Source: an uncultured Candidatus Saccharibacteria bacterium | GTDB taxonomy: Bacteria > Patescibacteriota > Saccharimonadia > Saccharimonadales > Saccharimonadaceae | NCBI GenBank assembly: GCA_946414465.1 | Contig: CAMKOP010000001.1 | Location: 62,001 to 126,000, forward strand | Reading direction: 5' to 3' | DNA: 64,000 nucleotides | Shown: positions 1 through 8,240 of the stretch, one piece after another | How the letters are laid out: every line of letters begins with the position of its first letter | Position numbering within the stretch: position 1 is the first letter of the stretch | The notes under the pieces: generated by a model | Databases searched by the model: none | The model's input: the letters and a program-made list of their open reading frames with translations, nothing else | What the model was told of the DNA's origin: nothing | Made by a program: the position numbers and the translations under genes

Positions 1-1221
1 GCTAACTCAAATATTGCGTTCACTAATACTGCTGTATCTAAAGTTTATGGTGATGATAATTTCATCAATGCTGCTTCTACAAACAGCAATGGTATTATAA
101 CCTATACTTCAAGCGATACAACAATAGCTACAGTCGATAGTAGCACTGGTGAGGTAACTATCATAAAATCTGGTGGTCCGATCACTATTACAGCTACTGC
201 AGCCGCAACTAACAATTTTAATGAAGCTGTGACTTCTTACAGCCTTACAATTAGCCAATACCCGTCAACTGTTTCATTCACCAATACATCTATAACCAAG
301 ACTTATGGTGATGCTGATTTCATTAACGCGGCTAATACTACTAGTACTAGTCCAATCGTTTACACTTCGAGTAATACAGCAGTAGCTACAGTTGATAGTA
401 GCACTGGTAAGGTAACTATCATGAGTGCAAGTAATACTCCAATCACTATTACTGCTAGTGTAGCTGCTTCTGCTGATTATATCGCTGCTTCTACGTCTTA
501 TACTTTAATTATAAATAAGAAAACCTCAACTCTTTCAACAGAAGAGATGACTGAAATTGCTACCAAAAAAGAAGGTTATGTTACGGATGCGCTATCTACT
601 ATTGAATTTACTACCAACAATCTAGCTTGGGCTAATGGTTCTACCATTATTGAGGAAGGTGAACACACTTATACAGCCATTTATACGGAAAATGGTGATA
701 CAACTAACTTCACCACCGAATCCTTTGATATTACAGTACGCGGTGAGAGAAGGTCTTATATCACTATAGAGGGAGACGAGCAGATTTATTACTTAGATAG
801 TGGAAATTATATAAACTTTAGATTTGATGCAGACTACAATCTATTTGAAACTGGTAGCACGATTTATATAGATGATGTATTAGTAGATGAACAGTATTAT
901 ATTTCAGAACCAGGAAGTACTATTATTAAAGTGTCCAATGATTACCTTAAGAATTTATCTACTGGTGGCCACAGATTAGCTGTCTATTTTAATAATGGTG
1001 GTGTAGCTACAGCAAAATTCGCTATTGCTAGAATTGGTGATGATAATGCAGCTGATAGTAACAACGGCGTTGAGTTAGCAGTGCCAAATACTGGTGTAGG
1101 TACTAATACAGAAATAATAGCATCTATTCTGGCAGCCATATTTACTACTACAGGTTTCATTACTATTTATTTGCTTAAAATAAAAAACCAGCGCGATAGA
1201 GAACATATAAAATTTGACTAG
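1..1221 (+). CDS. Ig-like repeat surface protein with C-terminal membrane anchor, 5' end missing
   Basis: The reading frame is open from base 1, so the start lies outside the window. The visible 406 residues begin with tandem Ig-like (BIG2/MBG-type) repeats rich in Thr, Ser and Asn. Two copies with the landmarks TYTSS..T.IATVDSSTG.VTI repeat with a period of about 258 bp (86 residues). A different beta-rich domain follows. The C-terminus has a VPNTG motif, a hydrophobic segment of about 23 residues and a basic tail, which resembles a sortase-type or transmembrane cell-wall anchor. The likely role is a surface adhesin or stalk. The tail after the membrane segment is longer than in classical LPXTG proteins, so simple membrane anchoring is equally possible. 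No sortase gene is seen in the window. Confidence 0.75.
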   Translation, partial: ANSNIAFTNTAVSKVYGDDNFINAASTNSNGIITYTSSDTTIATVDSSTGEVTIIKSGGPITITATAAATNNFNEAVTSYSLTISQYPSTVSFTNTSITKTYGDADFINAANTTSTSPIVYTSSNTAVATVDSSTGKVTIMSASNTPITITASVAASADYIAASTSYTLIINKKTSTLSTEEMTEIATKKEGYVTDALSTIEFTTNNLAWANGSTIIEEGEHTYTAIYTENGDTTNFTTESFDITVRGERRSYITIEGDEQIYYLDSGNYINFRFDADYNLFETGSTIYIDDVLVDEQYYISEPGSTIIKVSNDYLKNLSTGGHRLAVYFNNGGVATAKFAIARIGDDNAADSNNGVELAVPNTGVGTNTEIIASILAAIFTTTGFITIYLLKIKNQRDREHIKFD

Positions 1222-1276
1222 AAATAATAAATAGTTTTATTCTATTGTCCTAGCTAACAAAATAAGTGGTTCACCC

Positions 1277-1305
1277 TTTACATTTTTAGGGGAATGAGGT
1301 ATAAT
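1277..1305 (+). promoter_or_regulatory. Sigma-70 type promoter of rpsT
   Basis: TTTACA at 1277-1282 and TATAAT at 1300-1305 are separated by 17 bp. The transcript would have a leader of about 33 nt before rpsT, so this is not one of the leaderless promoters. Confidence 0.7.
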
Positions 1306-1345
1306 GTACGAAAGTCATTAATTTTTAATTCATATAGGAAGATAG

Positions 1346-1696
1346 ATGCCGATTATTAAATCTGCCAAAAAGGCTGCTCGTCAAGCAGAAAAGCGTACCG
1401 AGCACAATCAACAAATCAAGAAAGATATCAAAGCTGCCCTGAAGGCTTTCCGTAAGAATCCTTCGGCTAAGACTTTGGCTAAAGCTCAGTCTGAATATGA
1501 TAAGGCTGTCAAAAAAGATTTGATAAAAAAGAACACTGCGGCTCGTCGCAAGGCAAAACTTCATGAAATAGCTAAGGCTGCCAATGTTAAACTAACTAAA
1601 AAGACTGTTGAGTCTAAAGCTGCAAAAGAGCCTACTACAAAGAAGAAGCCCGCAGCAAAAAAGACTGAATCAAAAGCCAAGGCTCCAAAGAAGTAG
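1346..1696 (+). CDS. rpsT: 30S ribosomal protein S20
   Basis: Small-subunit ribosomal protein that binds 16S rRNA near helix 44 and the body. The first ~85 residues show the S20 pattern: MPIIKSAKKAARQAEKR, an alternating basic/alanine helical bundle and N.AARRKAKL. The protein is 116 residues against about 85-90 in most bacteria. The extra length is a C-terminal Lys/Ala/Thr-rich extension (KKKPAAKK and similar). The start is preceded by AGGAAG at a proper Shine-Dalgarno distance. The 3' end overlaps the convergent holA-like gene by 62 bp. Confidence 0.95.
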   Translation: MPIIKSAKKAARQAEKRTEHNQQIKKDIKAALKAFRKNPSAKTLAKAQSEYDKAVKKDLIKKNTAARRKAKLHEIAKAANVKLTKKTVESKAAKEPTTKKKPAAKKTESKAKAPKK

Positions 1697-2240
1697 TCTT
1701 TAAATCTAAATCGAGTTTGGAGAGTTCTCTTAGAGCTCTCTTTTCTTTGATTCCCTGGTGATTTCTGTAATCCTTGAGAGCTTGGCTAATCATTAACCCA
1801 CAGAACCTAATCGGATCTTCGTGGTGTTTAATTTTGTCTAGATTCTCAACAGCTTTTTTGCCATTCACTTTAGCCGTACGATAAATATCAAAAACTAAAC
1901 TCATATTGGGGTCTTTTGGTAAAGGAAAATCTCTGATTTCAATTTGGTCTTTGAGAGTTTTATAGGTTGCAGAACGCTTATCCAGTTTTAGTTCTAGAAT
2001 GATAATATTGTGGGGCGTATTTAAATATTCTGGGAGTTTTTCAAAAGTAGTCTTATTATCGCTGAGGTCACGGATGAGAATATTTCTTTTAGCGGAAAAA
2101 AGTGAGGCGCCTTGAAAAATGCTGGGCAAGTCGTTGGGAGTTAAATCTGTGCCTTCGATGATTTCGTAATTTTCGCCAAGAATTTGGCTGACTGCTTGGT
2201 TGGCACGAATGCGATTATCACCTGTAAAAATCTTGATCAT
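1635..2240 (-). CDS. holA: Short HolA-like DNA polymerase III delta subunit
   Basis: The N-terminus (MIKIFTGDNRIRANQAV) and the sequence up to about residue 90 match the clamp-loader delta subunit: a FTGDN-type start, a region around SLFSAKRNILIRDLS, then a beta strand IIILEL. The protein is only about 201 residues against about 330 for HolA, and no Walker A is visible. Delta opens the beta clamp within the clamp-loader complex. The start at 2240 is chosen because its ATG overlaps the mutM stop (ATGA), which implies translational coupling. An upstream in-frame ATG at 2258 would lie inside mutM. The gene runs into rpsT from the opposite strand. HolA is the best assignment but the similarity is weak. 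Confidence 0.65.
   Translation of the reverse strand: MIKIFTGDNRIRANQAVSQILGENYEIIEGTDLTPNDLPSIFQGASLFSAKRNILIRDLSDNKTTFEKLPEYLNTPHNIIILELKLDKRSATYKTLKDQIEIRDFPLPKDPNMSLVFDIYRTAKVNGKKAVENLDKIKHHEDPIRFCGLMISQALKDYRNHQGIKEKRALRELSKLDLDLKTTSLEPWLLIQSFLLRASSL
1720..1748 (+). terminator. Rho-independent terminator of rpsT
   Basis: Inverted repeat at 1720-1728 and 1732-1740 (9 bp, one wobble) followed by TTTTC. It lies inside the 3' coding part of the convergent holA-like gene. Confidence 0.65.
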
Positions 2241-3073
2241 TTTTGACACCTCGGACAAATATGGGTACCGCGACCTGCTACTCTAATTTTAGTGATTTCG
2301 GTGCCACAATAAGGGCAAGGTTTCCCTTCCCTGCGAAATACTTGAGCAAACAATTCAAGGTAATCTCCTTTAGTGCCATCGGCCTTGACGTAGGTCGCCA
2401 TAGTGGAACCGCCAGAATCAATTGATTTATCCATGACGTTGCAGGCGGATTGAAGAAGCTTTTTGGCTTCGGATTTTGTGATGTCACCTGATCTACGTTT
2501 AGGATGTATATGTGAGGCAAAAAGTGCTTCATCGGCATAGATGTTACCAAGTCCACAAATGATAGTTTGATCTAAAATAGTAGCTTTGATACATGATTTG
2601 GGATGATTTTGAAGTTTTTGGTAGAATTCGTCTGAAGTCATGTCCCAAGGTTCTTTGGCAAGTTTTTTGATGAATGGGTCGTTTGGAATTTCGACGGTAG
2701 GGACAACTTTAATAAAACCGAATTTACGTTGATCATTAAAATACAGAGTACCGTTGTCGAATTTTAGAATGACTCTGGTCTGTTTGTTGGGGAGGTTGGC
2801 GGTGAAATTGTCGCTAGGATGACCTGCGGCATAGCGATGTTCCCCGTCATATATCAACTGACCAGTCATACGTAAATGAATCATGAGTGATTTTTGGTTA
2901 TCCAAATCTATAATTAAAGCTTTGCCAAACCGACGAATGTTAGTGACTACACCAGTAGTAGGAGTACCGATAAATGATTTTTGACAGGAGATTTCGGTGT
3001 TTTTTAATTTGTGATTGATAATAAACTGGCTAAGTCCACGACGAATAGTCTCGACTTCGGGAAGCTCAGGCAT
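2237..3073 (-). CDS. mutM: Formamidopyrimidine-DNA glycosylase
   Basis: Base-excision repair enzyme that removes 8-oxoguanine and other oxidised purines and cuts the abasic strand. After removal of Met, the protein begins PELPEVETIRRGL, which supplies the catalytic N-terminal proline and the E3 general acid. The C-terminus has the Fpg zinc finger (CPYCG ... THICPRC). At 278 residues it has the usual family length. Start at 3073 is fixed by the need for PELPE at the N-terminus; the in-frame ATG at 3109 would destroy catalysis. The gene overlaps the upstream phospholipase-like gene by 8 bp and the downstream holA-like gene by 4 bp, so the three form one operon. Confidence 0.95.
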   Translation of the reverse strand: MPELPEVETIRRGLSQFIINHKLKNTEISCQKSFIGTPTTGVVTNIRRFGKALIIDLDNQKSLMIHLRMTGQLIYDGEHRYAAGHPSDNFTANLPNKQTRVILKFDNGTLYFNDQRKFGFIKVVPTVEIPNDPFIKKLAKEPWDMTSDEFYQKLQNHPKSCIKATILDQTIICGLGNIYADEALFASHIHPKRRSGDITKSEAKKLLQSACNVMDKSIDSGGSTMATYVKADGTKGDYLELFAQVFRREGKPCPYCGTEITKIRVAGRGTHICPRCQK

Positions 3074-3704
3074 GATTCCTCCTAATGTAATCATTTTGAA
3101 AACTCTCAATCATGTCCTCTAACAAATTATCTAAACGTTTTTTGGTATAGAACAAGTATTTTCTGCCTTTGACAGCGTCGGCGAAACGATTTTCAATTAG
3201 AATATCTTCGATTTCTTGAATTTCGCTTGGAGTGATTTCGACAGATTTTACTTCATTGGCTTCTCTAGCGAGCCAAATTAAATCTTCGGGTTTTAGACCG
3301 AGAGTATGGTGAAAACAAGCATCATAAAGATAGAAATCGTTGTGTTTGATGTGACTTTTTTCGTCATGAGTTTTATCTTGACCAAGTTTGTGGCGCTTGA
3401 TGGTACGATAAAAATCATAGTTAAAATAGCCATCGGTATAGAGATGAAATAGATAACCTAAAAACATCGGATCTTTTTCAAGAATTTTGGAGCGGTTTTC
3501 GGCATAAAAATTGAGAGAGCTTTTTTGATTATAGGCATAGTGAGTTTCGTGGTGGTGTTTTCTGATTTTTACTTTGTTAATATAGCCATTATTAATATCT
3601 GGTAGCAAACAGCCTAATAAAAACTCTTTCCGTTTGGGAGCAGAAAATTTGAGTTTATTGGCAAGGCGATTGCCCGCCTCTAGGTGAATATTCCATCCTG
3701 GCAT
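3066..3704 (-). CDS. Zinc-dependent phospholipase C-like hydrolase
   Basis: A 212-residue cytosolic-looking protein with His/Asp clusters typical of the zinc-dependent phospholipase C / S1-P1 nuclease fold: GWNIHLEAGNRLA at the start, LLGCLLPDI near residue 35, a HHHETHY cluster near 55 and FLGYLFHLYTDGYF near 85. These positions fit a trinuclear metal site, but substrate is unknown. No signal peptide is seen, unlike secreted PLCs. The start at 3704 has a weak AGAG ribosome site, while an ATG at 3725 has none. It heads the unit with mutM and the holA-like gene. Confidence 0.6.
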   Translation of the reverse strand: MPGWNIHLEAGNRLANKLKFSAPKRKEFLLGCLLPDINNGYINKVKIRKHHHETHYAYNQKSSLNFYAENRSKILEKDPMFLGYLFHLYTDGYFNYDFYRTIKRHKLGQDKTHDEKSHIKHNDFYLYDACFHHTLGLKPEDLIWLAREANEVKSVEITPSEIQEIEDILIENRFADAVKGRKYLFYTKKRLDNLLEDMIESFQNDYIRRNHA

Positions 3705-3747
3705 AATTACTCTATATTCTATCATGAAATGACAAAATTGTGGAAAA

Positions 3748-3801
3748 ACGCTATATTTAGCGTGAAAAAGGTCTTGACAGACACTATATATGGGGTATAA
3801 T
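3748..3801 (+). promoter_or_regulatory. Strong sigma-70 promoter with flanking inverted repeat
   Basis: Consensus TTGACA at 3774-3779 and TATAAT at 3796-3801 are spaced 16 bp apart. A 6-bp inverted repeat (ACGCTA at 3748-3753, TAGCGT at 3758-3763) lies just upstream of the -35 box and could be an operator. The leader contains a further small stem (3831-3835 with 3847-3851). Confidence 0.75.
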
Positions 3802-3866
3802 GTTTTATAGGTAATGCTTATAACAAACGGTGGGCACGGAAAGGAAGCCCAAAAGAAAGGAAAAAC

Positions 3867-4307
3867 ATGAAGAAAATTATCTATAGAAACCCGAATGAAG
3901 TCGAAAACTTTGATCTTAAAAGGTTTGTGAAATCAATTTCACGATATGCAAAAGTGTCGGAAAAAGAAGTGAAGGAAGCTTTGGCTGAATTTGATCAATA
4001 TGAAAATATGCATGTTTCTTGTTTGGTAGAAACTGGGATGAAATTAATTGGAGAAAAAGCTGGTGATGCTGCAATGAAGGAATATTTTGATGAGCATTCA
4101 GAATGGTTTGAAGAAGGTAAATTTGAGAGGCTGCGCCGTATTACTGGATATTTGGTGGGAACTTTGGACCGCTGGAATGATGCTAAAAAAGCTGAAGAAA
4201 AAGCCCGTGTAAAGCATTGCGTGAATTCTTCGATTGATGATGCCGAGAGGTTAGTGGCATTAGAAACTCAGGCAATGGAACATAATATCGCCTACGCAAC
4301 ACGTTAA
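3867..4307 (+). CDS. Small protein with NrdD-like C-terminal glycyl-radical motif
   Basis: The protein has 146 residues. Residues around 88-116 (RRITGYLVGTLDRWNDAKKA, then E-rich and RVKH) closely resemble the C-terminal tail of anaerobic ribonucleoside-triphosphate reductase NrdD, where the Gly of R.TGYL carries the glycyl radical. The N-terminal part (IIYRNPNEVENFDLKRFVKSI) loosely recalls an ATP-cone. The ten-stranded barrel, the active-site cysteines and the CxxC zinc pairs of NrdD are all missing. It could be a stand-alone glycyl-radical subunit comparable in principle to GrcA/YfiD, or a remnant with another role. It is monocistronic, with a consensus promoter and an AGAAAGG ribosome site. 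Confidence 0.5.
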   Translation: MKKIIYRNPNEVENFDLKRFVKSISRYAKVSEKEVKEALAEFDQYENMHVSCLVETGMKLIGEKAGDAAMKEYFDEHSEWFEEGKFERLRRITGYLVGTLDRWNDAKKAEEKARVKHCVNSSIDDAERLVALETQAMEHNIAYATR

Positions 4308-4324
4308 TTTTGGCTAAATTTAGA

Positions 4325-4350
4325 TGGGGAGATTATAATTCTCCCCAATT
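4325..4350. terminator. Bidirectional hairpin between the NrdD-like gene and polA
   Basis: Perfect 8-bp stem at 4325-4332 and 4340-4347 with a 7-nt loop, followed by ATTTT on the + strand. The end of polA lies in the loop. It probably serves both convergent genes. Confidence 0.6.
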
Positions 4351-6837
4351 TTGTCCTGCAGTAACGTCTACGGCTAGTTTGACAGGGAGTTCTGGAGCAA
4401 CGGACTCCATTTCTTGTTTCAGGATGGTGGTAACTTGAGATTTTTGATTCGAGTCACATTCGACAATCAAGGAATCGTGGACCTGCATGATGAGATTAGC
4501 CCCTTCGGGCAATTTGGCTGCAACTTTAATCATGGCACGCTTCATAAGATCGGCTTCAGTGCCCTGAATTGGCATGTTTTCAGCAGCACGTTTGGCAGCT
4601 TCACGAATGACAAAATTAGGCGATTTGACATCGGGAGTAGGGCGACGACGACCGTAGAAAGTTTCTACAAAGCCTTCTTCCCTGGCCTGCCTTAAGATGT
4701 CGTCAAGTTTTTGCTTGATAGGTGCACGAAGATTAAAATAGTTGTCGATGAAGGCTTTGGCCTCACCGATTGGCATCTTAGCGGCTTCGGACAAACCTTT
4801 AACGCTCATGCCATATAGAATACCGAAATTGATAACTTTGGCGGCACGACGCTGAGCTTTGGTTACTTTGTCCATAGGAACGTTAAAAGCTTCAGAAGCA
4901 GTCTTGGTATGAATATCTACATCGTTATTAAAATCTTCGATAAGAGCTTGATCGCCTGATAAAACGGCAGCAAGACGAAGTTCAAATTGAGAGTAATCGG
5001 CTGAAACAAGGATTTTATTATGACTAGCGACAAAACCAGTGCGAATACGTTTGCCAGCTTCGGTGCGAACCGGGATATTTTGCAGATTGGGATCTTTAGA
5101 ACTGAGCCGTCCGGTAGCGGTAACATTTTGAGTAAAAGTAGTATGAATACGACCAGATTCGTCGGCGAGATTTGGAATAGGAATAATGTAAGTGTTGAGG
5201 AGTTTGGCGGCCTCGCGATATTCAATAATTTTAGAGATTATAGGATGAAGATCTTTTAGTTTATCGAGCTCTTTGGCGCCGGTGGAATATCCACGGGTGG
5301 TTTTTTTGATACCTTTGGTGGGGAGTTGCAATTTCGTAAATAAAACTTCGGATAATTGGATGGGCGAATTGATGTTGAAGTCAGTGCCGGCGAGGTCGCA
5401 GATTTCTTTTTCGAGTTTTTTAGCTTCGGTAGCGAATTCTTTTTGAAGCTTCTCAAAATAATCGCGGTCTATTAGCATGCCTTCTTTTTCCATCTTATAG
5501 AGAACTGGAATAAGAGGTAGGTCAAACTCGGTATATATATTATATAGTTTGGGATATTCTTGAAATTCTTTAAGTTGTTTTTGGTATTCTTCTTCAGGGA
5601 CTGAGAGATGAGGTTCTTCCCTGGCGAGGGGGTTTAATAGAAATGCAGCTTGACCGAGGTCCCAAAATTTTGCGCCTGATAAAATCTTTTCTGCAATGTC
5701 ATTACTACTATGCATTAAAGATTTGATGTTCCAATCAATAATCATGTTTCCAGAGAAACTCGAATAATCGTTTCTCGGTCCGCTTCGCTCGCGCCTATTC
5801 GGATCGTCCGAAATATTATTTGGATGCGAATTTAAAAAGGTGTCCTCTCGGGACGGGTCGCTCGTACTAGGGTCCGAAATAATGCTTTCTCGGAACGCTC
5901 CCTCGCGCCCGTCGTTACGGGGCTCGGTCGCTTCGTAATCGCCCCGTCGGCGATTATGCTCCTCGAAAGCATTATTCTCGGACTTTTCAATCTTTCGTAT
6001 CAACGAGTTAAAGGATAGTTTTTTGAAGGCGGATATAATCTGGTCGGGGTCGAAGGTGAAATCGGCGAGGTCGCTGAGTTTGACTGGGGCGTCGAACATA
6101 ATTTTGGCAAGTTCTTTTGACATATAGGCGGAATTTTTGCCAGCTTCAAGTTTGGATCGAGTAGAGCCAGTGATTTTATCTATATTATTATATATACTGT
6201 CTAAATCACCATAATCATTGAGAAGCTTGGCGGCAGTTTTTTCACCGATGCCTGGTACGCCTGGGATGTTGTCGGAAGAATCGCCCTTGAGGCTTTTTAG
6301 ATCTAGAAATTGGGATTTTTGGATGCCGTATTTTTGTTCGACTTCGGCTACGTTGATTTGCTCTATTTTAGTGAACCCTTTGAGAATGCGCCACATGTGA
6401 GTATTCTCGTCGACAATTTGGAGCATATCAAGATCGGAAGAAATGATGTATGTCTCATAGTTGTTCTCTTCATCGGCTTGTTTTGAAAGCGTGCCAATAA
6501 TATCGTCAGCTTCGTAATCATCAATTTCGACAAAGTTCCAACCAAGGTCTTTTACGAGCTCTTTTAAAAGTGGAATTTGAGTGTAAAAATCTTCGCCTGG
6601 TTTAACTCTACCGGCTTTATAATCAGGATAAATGACACGACGTTTAGAAGTTGAGCTTTTGGAGTCCCATGCCACTACGACCTTAGTAGGTTCAAGTTTC
6701 CTGACGATTTCCATTGAAATGGCAGCAAAACCATATATGCCACCGGTGGGCGTACCGTCGGATAAACTAAGTGCACCCATCGCATAATAACCTCGGTAGA
6801 AGACTGATTTTCCGTCGATGAGTACTAGACGTTTCAT
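4333..6837 (-). CDS. polA: DNA polymerase I with palindromic-element insert
   Basis: Fills gaps and removes RNA primers. The protein has about 834 residues. A 5'-3' exonuclease domain occupies roughly 1-285 (MKRLVLIDGKSVFYRGYYAM, DDYEADDIIG). A linker follows, then a degenerate 3'-5' exonuclease domain without clear DEDD motifs. The polymerase domain has motif A (DYSQFELRLA, near 612), motif B (RRAAKVINFGILYG, near 665) and motif C (QVHDS, near 785). Residues about 285-361 are low-complexity, charged sequence encoded by inserted palindromic repeats at 5753-5983, located exactly at the exonuclease/Klenow junction. The start at 6837 gives the canonical N-terminus and follows the upstream kinase stop by one base. 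An ATG at 6900 lies within that kinase gene. Confidence 0.95.
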   Translation of the reverse strand: MKRLVLIDGKSVFYRGYYAMGALSLSDGTPTGGIYGFAAISMEIVRKLEPTKVVVAWDSKSSTSKRRVIYPDYKAGRVKPGEDFYTQIPLLKELVKDLGWNFVEIDDYEADDIIGTLSKQADEENNYETYIISSDLDMLQIVDENTHMWRILKGFTKIEQINVAEVEQKYGIQKSQFLDLKSLKGDSSDNIPGVPGIGEKTAAKLLNDYGDLDSIYNNIDKITGSTRSKLEAGKNSAYMSKELAKIMFDAPVKLSDLADFTFDPDQIISAFKKLSFNSLIRKIEKSENNAFEEHNRRRGDYEATEPRNDGREGAFRESIISDPSTSDPSREDTFLNSHPNNISDDPNRRERSGPRNDYSSFSGNMIIDWNIKSLMHSSNDIAEKILSGAKFWDLGQAAFLLNPLAREEPHLSVPEEEYQKQLKEFQEYPKLYNIYTEFDLPLIPVLYKMEKEGMLIDRDYFEKLQKEFATEAKKLEKEICDLAGTDFNINSPIQLSEVLFTKLQLPTKGIKKTTRGYSTGAKELDKLKDLHPIISKIIEYREAAKLLNTYIIPIPNLADESGRIHTTFTQNVTATGRLSSKDPNLQNIPVRTEAGKRIRTGFVASHNKILVSADYSQFELRLAAVLSGDQALIEDFNNDVDIHTKTASEAFNVPMDKVTKAQRRAAKVINFGILYGMSVKGLSEAAKMPIGEAKAFIDNYFNLRAPIKQKLDDILRQAREEGFVETFYGRRRPTPDVKSPNFVIREAAKRAAENMPIQGTEADLMKRAMIKVAAKLPEGANLIMQVHDSLIVECDSNQKSQVTTILKQEMESVAPELPVKLAVDVTAGQNWGEL
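5753..5871. repeat. Truncated/nested palindromic element remnants in polA
   Basis: Contains GAGAAAC/GTTTCTC and CGAATA/TATTCG inverted repeats. It also holds a 20-bp stretch at 5844-5863 identical to the left half of the femAB element (CTCTCGGGACGGGTCGCTCG). These look like one or two older, partly deleted copies of the family next to the complete element at 5872-5983. Confidence 0.6.
5872..5983 (+). repeat. Intragenic palindromic element, polA copy
   Basis: Outer inverted repeat at 5872-5889 and 5965-5983 (18-19 bp, one indel). Inside are the core hairpin CCCGT-CGTT-ACGGG and a second hairpin TAATCGCC/GGCGATTA with loop CCGTC. It is translated in frame as part of PolA. Confidence 0.85.
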
Positions 6838-6838
6838 A

Positions 6839-7405
6839 TTAAAACTCGATTTCTTTGAGAATTCTATCGGTGGCGCGGTGGATGTCTTCGATAGTGCCAT
6901 TATTTAGAATATAGTAGTCTGCTGCGGCGATAGGACCGCCTTTTTCGAGGTTTTCGATTTCACTGCGATCACGCTCACGGATGGCTTTGCCATCAAAAGC
7001 ACGTCCAGGGCGCTTAGCCACGCGTTCGTAGCGAAGTTTTTTGTCAACAACTATTGCGATGAAGGTGAGACAAGTCGGGAATTCATGTTTTAAAATCTTA
7101 TATTCGGTCCAAGAATAAACGCCATCTAAGATGATGCGTTTTTGACCGGCCTTGATGAGATCTTTAGTCTCGGCAATAACTTGATTGACCACCCAGTCTT
7201 TACCTTCTTTTTCGCGGATTTCTTCACGGAATTTTTTCTCAGATTCACCGTCCTCGGTACGGACGATGCCGCGTTTTTCCATTTCTTTGTAAATCATGCC
7301 ACCAAAGTAAACTTTAGGGTAGCCTTTATCTGTTAGGTGGTCTACAACTACTGATTTACCGGAGCCGCTCATACCGACGACTGCTAGAATTTTAACGTTA
7401 TTCAT
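6839..7405 (-). CDS. P-loop kinase, dephospho-CoA kinase-like
   Basis: The protein has 188 residues and begins with a Walker A loop in ILAVVGMSGSGKSVVVDHL. An ADP-binding Arg-rich lid (RYERVAKRPGRAFDG) and a C-terminal DYYILNNGT segment follow, as in CoaE and the related UPF0200 kinases. The probable reaction is ATP-dependent phosphorylation of dephospho-CoA or a nucleotide; CoaE itself is not proven. The start at 7405 places the ATG 6 nt after a TATAAT on the same strand, and the in-frame ATG at 7555 would lie inside the divergent gene. polA follows after one base, so the two are co-transcribed. Confidence 0.65.
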   Translation of the reverse strand: MNNVKILAVVGMSGSGKSVVVDHLTDKGYPKVYFGGMIYKEMEKRGIVRTEDGESEKKFREEIREKEGKDWVVNQVIAETKDLIKAGQKRIILDGVYSWTEYKILKHEFPTCLTFIAIVVDKKLRYERVAKRPGRAFDGKAIRERDRSEIENLEKGGPIAAADYYILNNGTIEDIHRATDRILKEIEF

Positions 7406-7421
7406 GTTATAATTATAGCAT
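7406..7421. promoter_or_regulatory. 16-bp divergent leaderless promoter (kinase / APH-like gene)
   Basis: The whole intergenic region holds two overlapping extended -10 boxes: TATAAT at 7408-7413 (+) and its reverse copy at 7412-7417 (-). The - start codon lies 6 nt and the + start codon 8 nt from its box. The TG of each extended box is part of or next to the opposite start codon. Confidence 0.75.
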
Positions 7422-8240
7422 ATGAATAAATTTTTTACTCCAGCGGATTCGTTGGACAAAATTATTTCTGATACACTTCCTGACAAGAAAATTCTTGAGT
7501 CTAAGCATATTTTAACGGGATGGACTAATATCGTGATTGAAGTAACGACTGACAAAGGTGCTTATTTCTTCCGTTTTCCAAGAAACCCGTTTTGGTCTAA
7601 GATGATCGTAAAAGATGCAGCGGTATGTAATTTTGTGGATGGCAAGACAAGTTATTATACTCCACAGATGAAACTTTGCTACGATGCAAAGGGACGGCCG
7701 TTTTCGGTCCACGAAAAGATTGAGGGATACACGTTGGGTGATAGAATATATCACTTGTCACATACGGCAATTACTGGAGTAGCTTATGATGTGGCTAAAT
7801 TTATTAAGGAACTTTCTAAAATTGATTTAAAAAATGCACCAGAGGAAGTTAAATATCCTTTGTCGGAGTTTTTGCATGAATTAGATTATGAACACTATGG
7901 TAAACATATTGATGCGGACCATGAATATATCAAGAAAACTGAGGGTTCTTCCCTAGTACATGGTGATTTAAACCTTGGTAATATCCTGCTTGATGAGAAT
8001 GATAAAGTTGTTGGAGTGATTGACTTTTGCTTTGCGGGTACTGGAAACCCGAATATGGATGTAGCTAGGATGGTATCGAGGCCAGCGCCAGCAGAGTTTG
8101 AAAAAGCATTTCTGGATAATTTTGATAAGGCGGATGTTAAGGAAATATCACGTATGAAAAAAGCCTGGAAAAACATCGACAACGGCTACGCCGAACACAT
8201 TCGGACGCATTTTCCAGAGATTAACTTGAATCAGCTCTGA
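7422..8240 (+). CDS. Aminoglycoside phosphotransferase-family kinase
   Basis: The protein has 272 residues with the APH/choline-kinase-like fold. The catalytic loop HGDLNLGNILL is at 180-190 and the metal-binding IDFCFAGTGNP at about 200. The N-terminal lobe is short. The family phosphorylates small-molecule hydroxyls (aminoglycosides, choline, homoserine, fructosamine); nothing in the sequence fixes the substrate, and a resistance role should not be assumed. It is divergent from the CoaE-like kinase and likely leaderless. The 3' end overlaps the convergent zeta-like gene by 10 bp. Confidence 0.75.
   Translation: MNKFFTPADSLDKIISDTLPDKKILESKHILTGWTNIVIEVTTDKGAYFFRFPRNPFWSKMIVKDAAVCNFVDGKTSYYTPQMKLCYDAKGRPFSVHEKIEGYTLGDRIYHLSHTAITGVAYDVAKFIKELSKIDLKNAPEEVKYPLSEFLHELDYEHYGKHIDADHEYIKKTEGSSLVHGDLNLGNILLDENDKVVGVIDFCFAGTGNPNMDVARMVSRPAPAEFEKAFLDNFDKADVKEISRMKKAWKNIDNGYAEHIRTHFPEINLNQL

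Noticed and set aside
1325..1564. Antisense ORF opposite rpsT
   Set aside because: Shadow frame of a highly biased ribosomal gene; no promoter or family resemblance.
5753..5983. polA insert as an intein or programmed frameshift
   Set aside because: No intein splicing motifs and no frame change; the insert is short and palindromic.
7422..8240. Aminoglycoside resistance gene
   Set aside because: The APH fold is shared by many metabolic kinases and no resistance-specific feature is visible.
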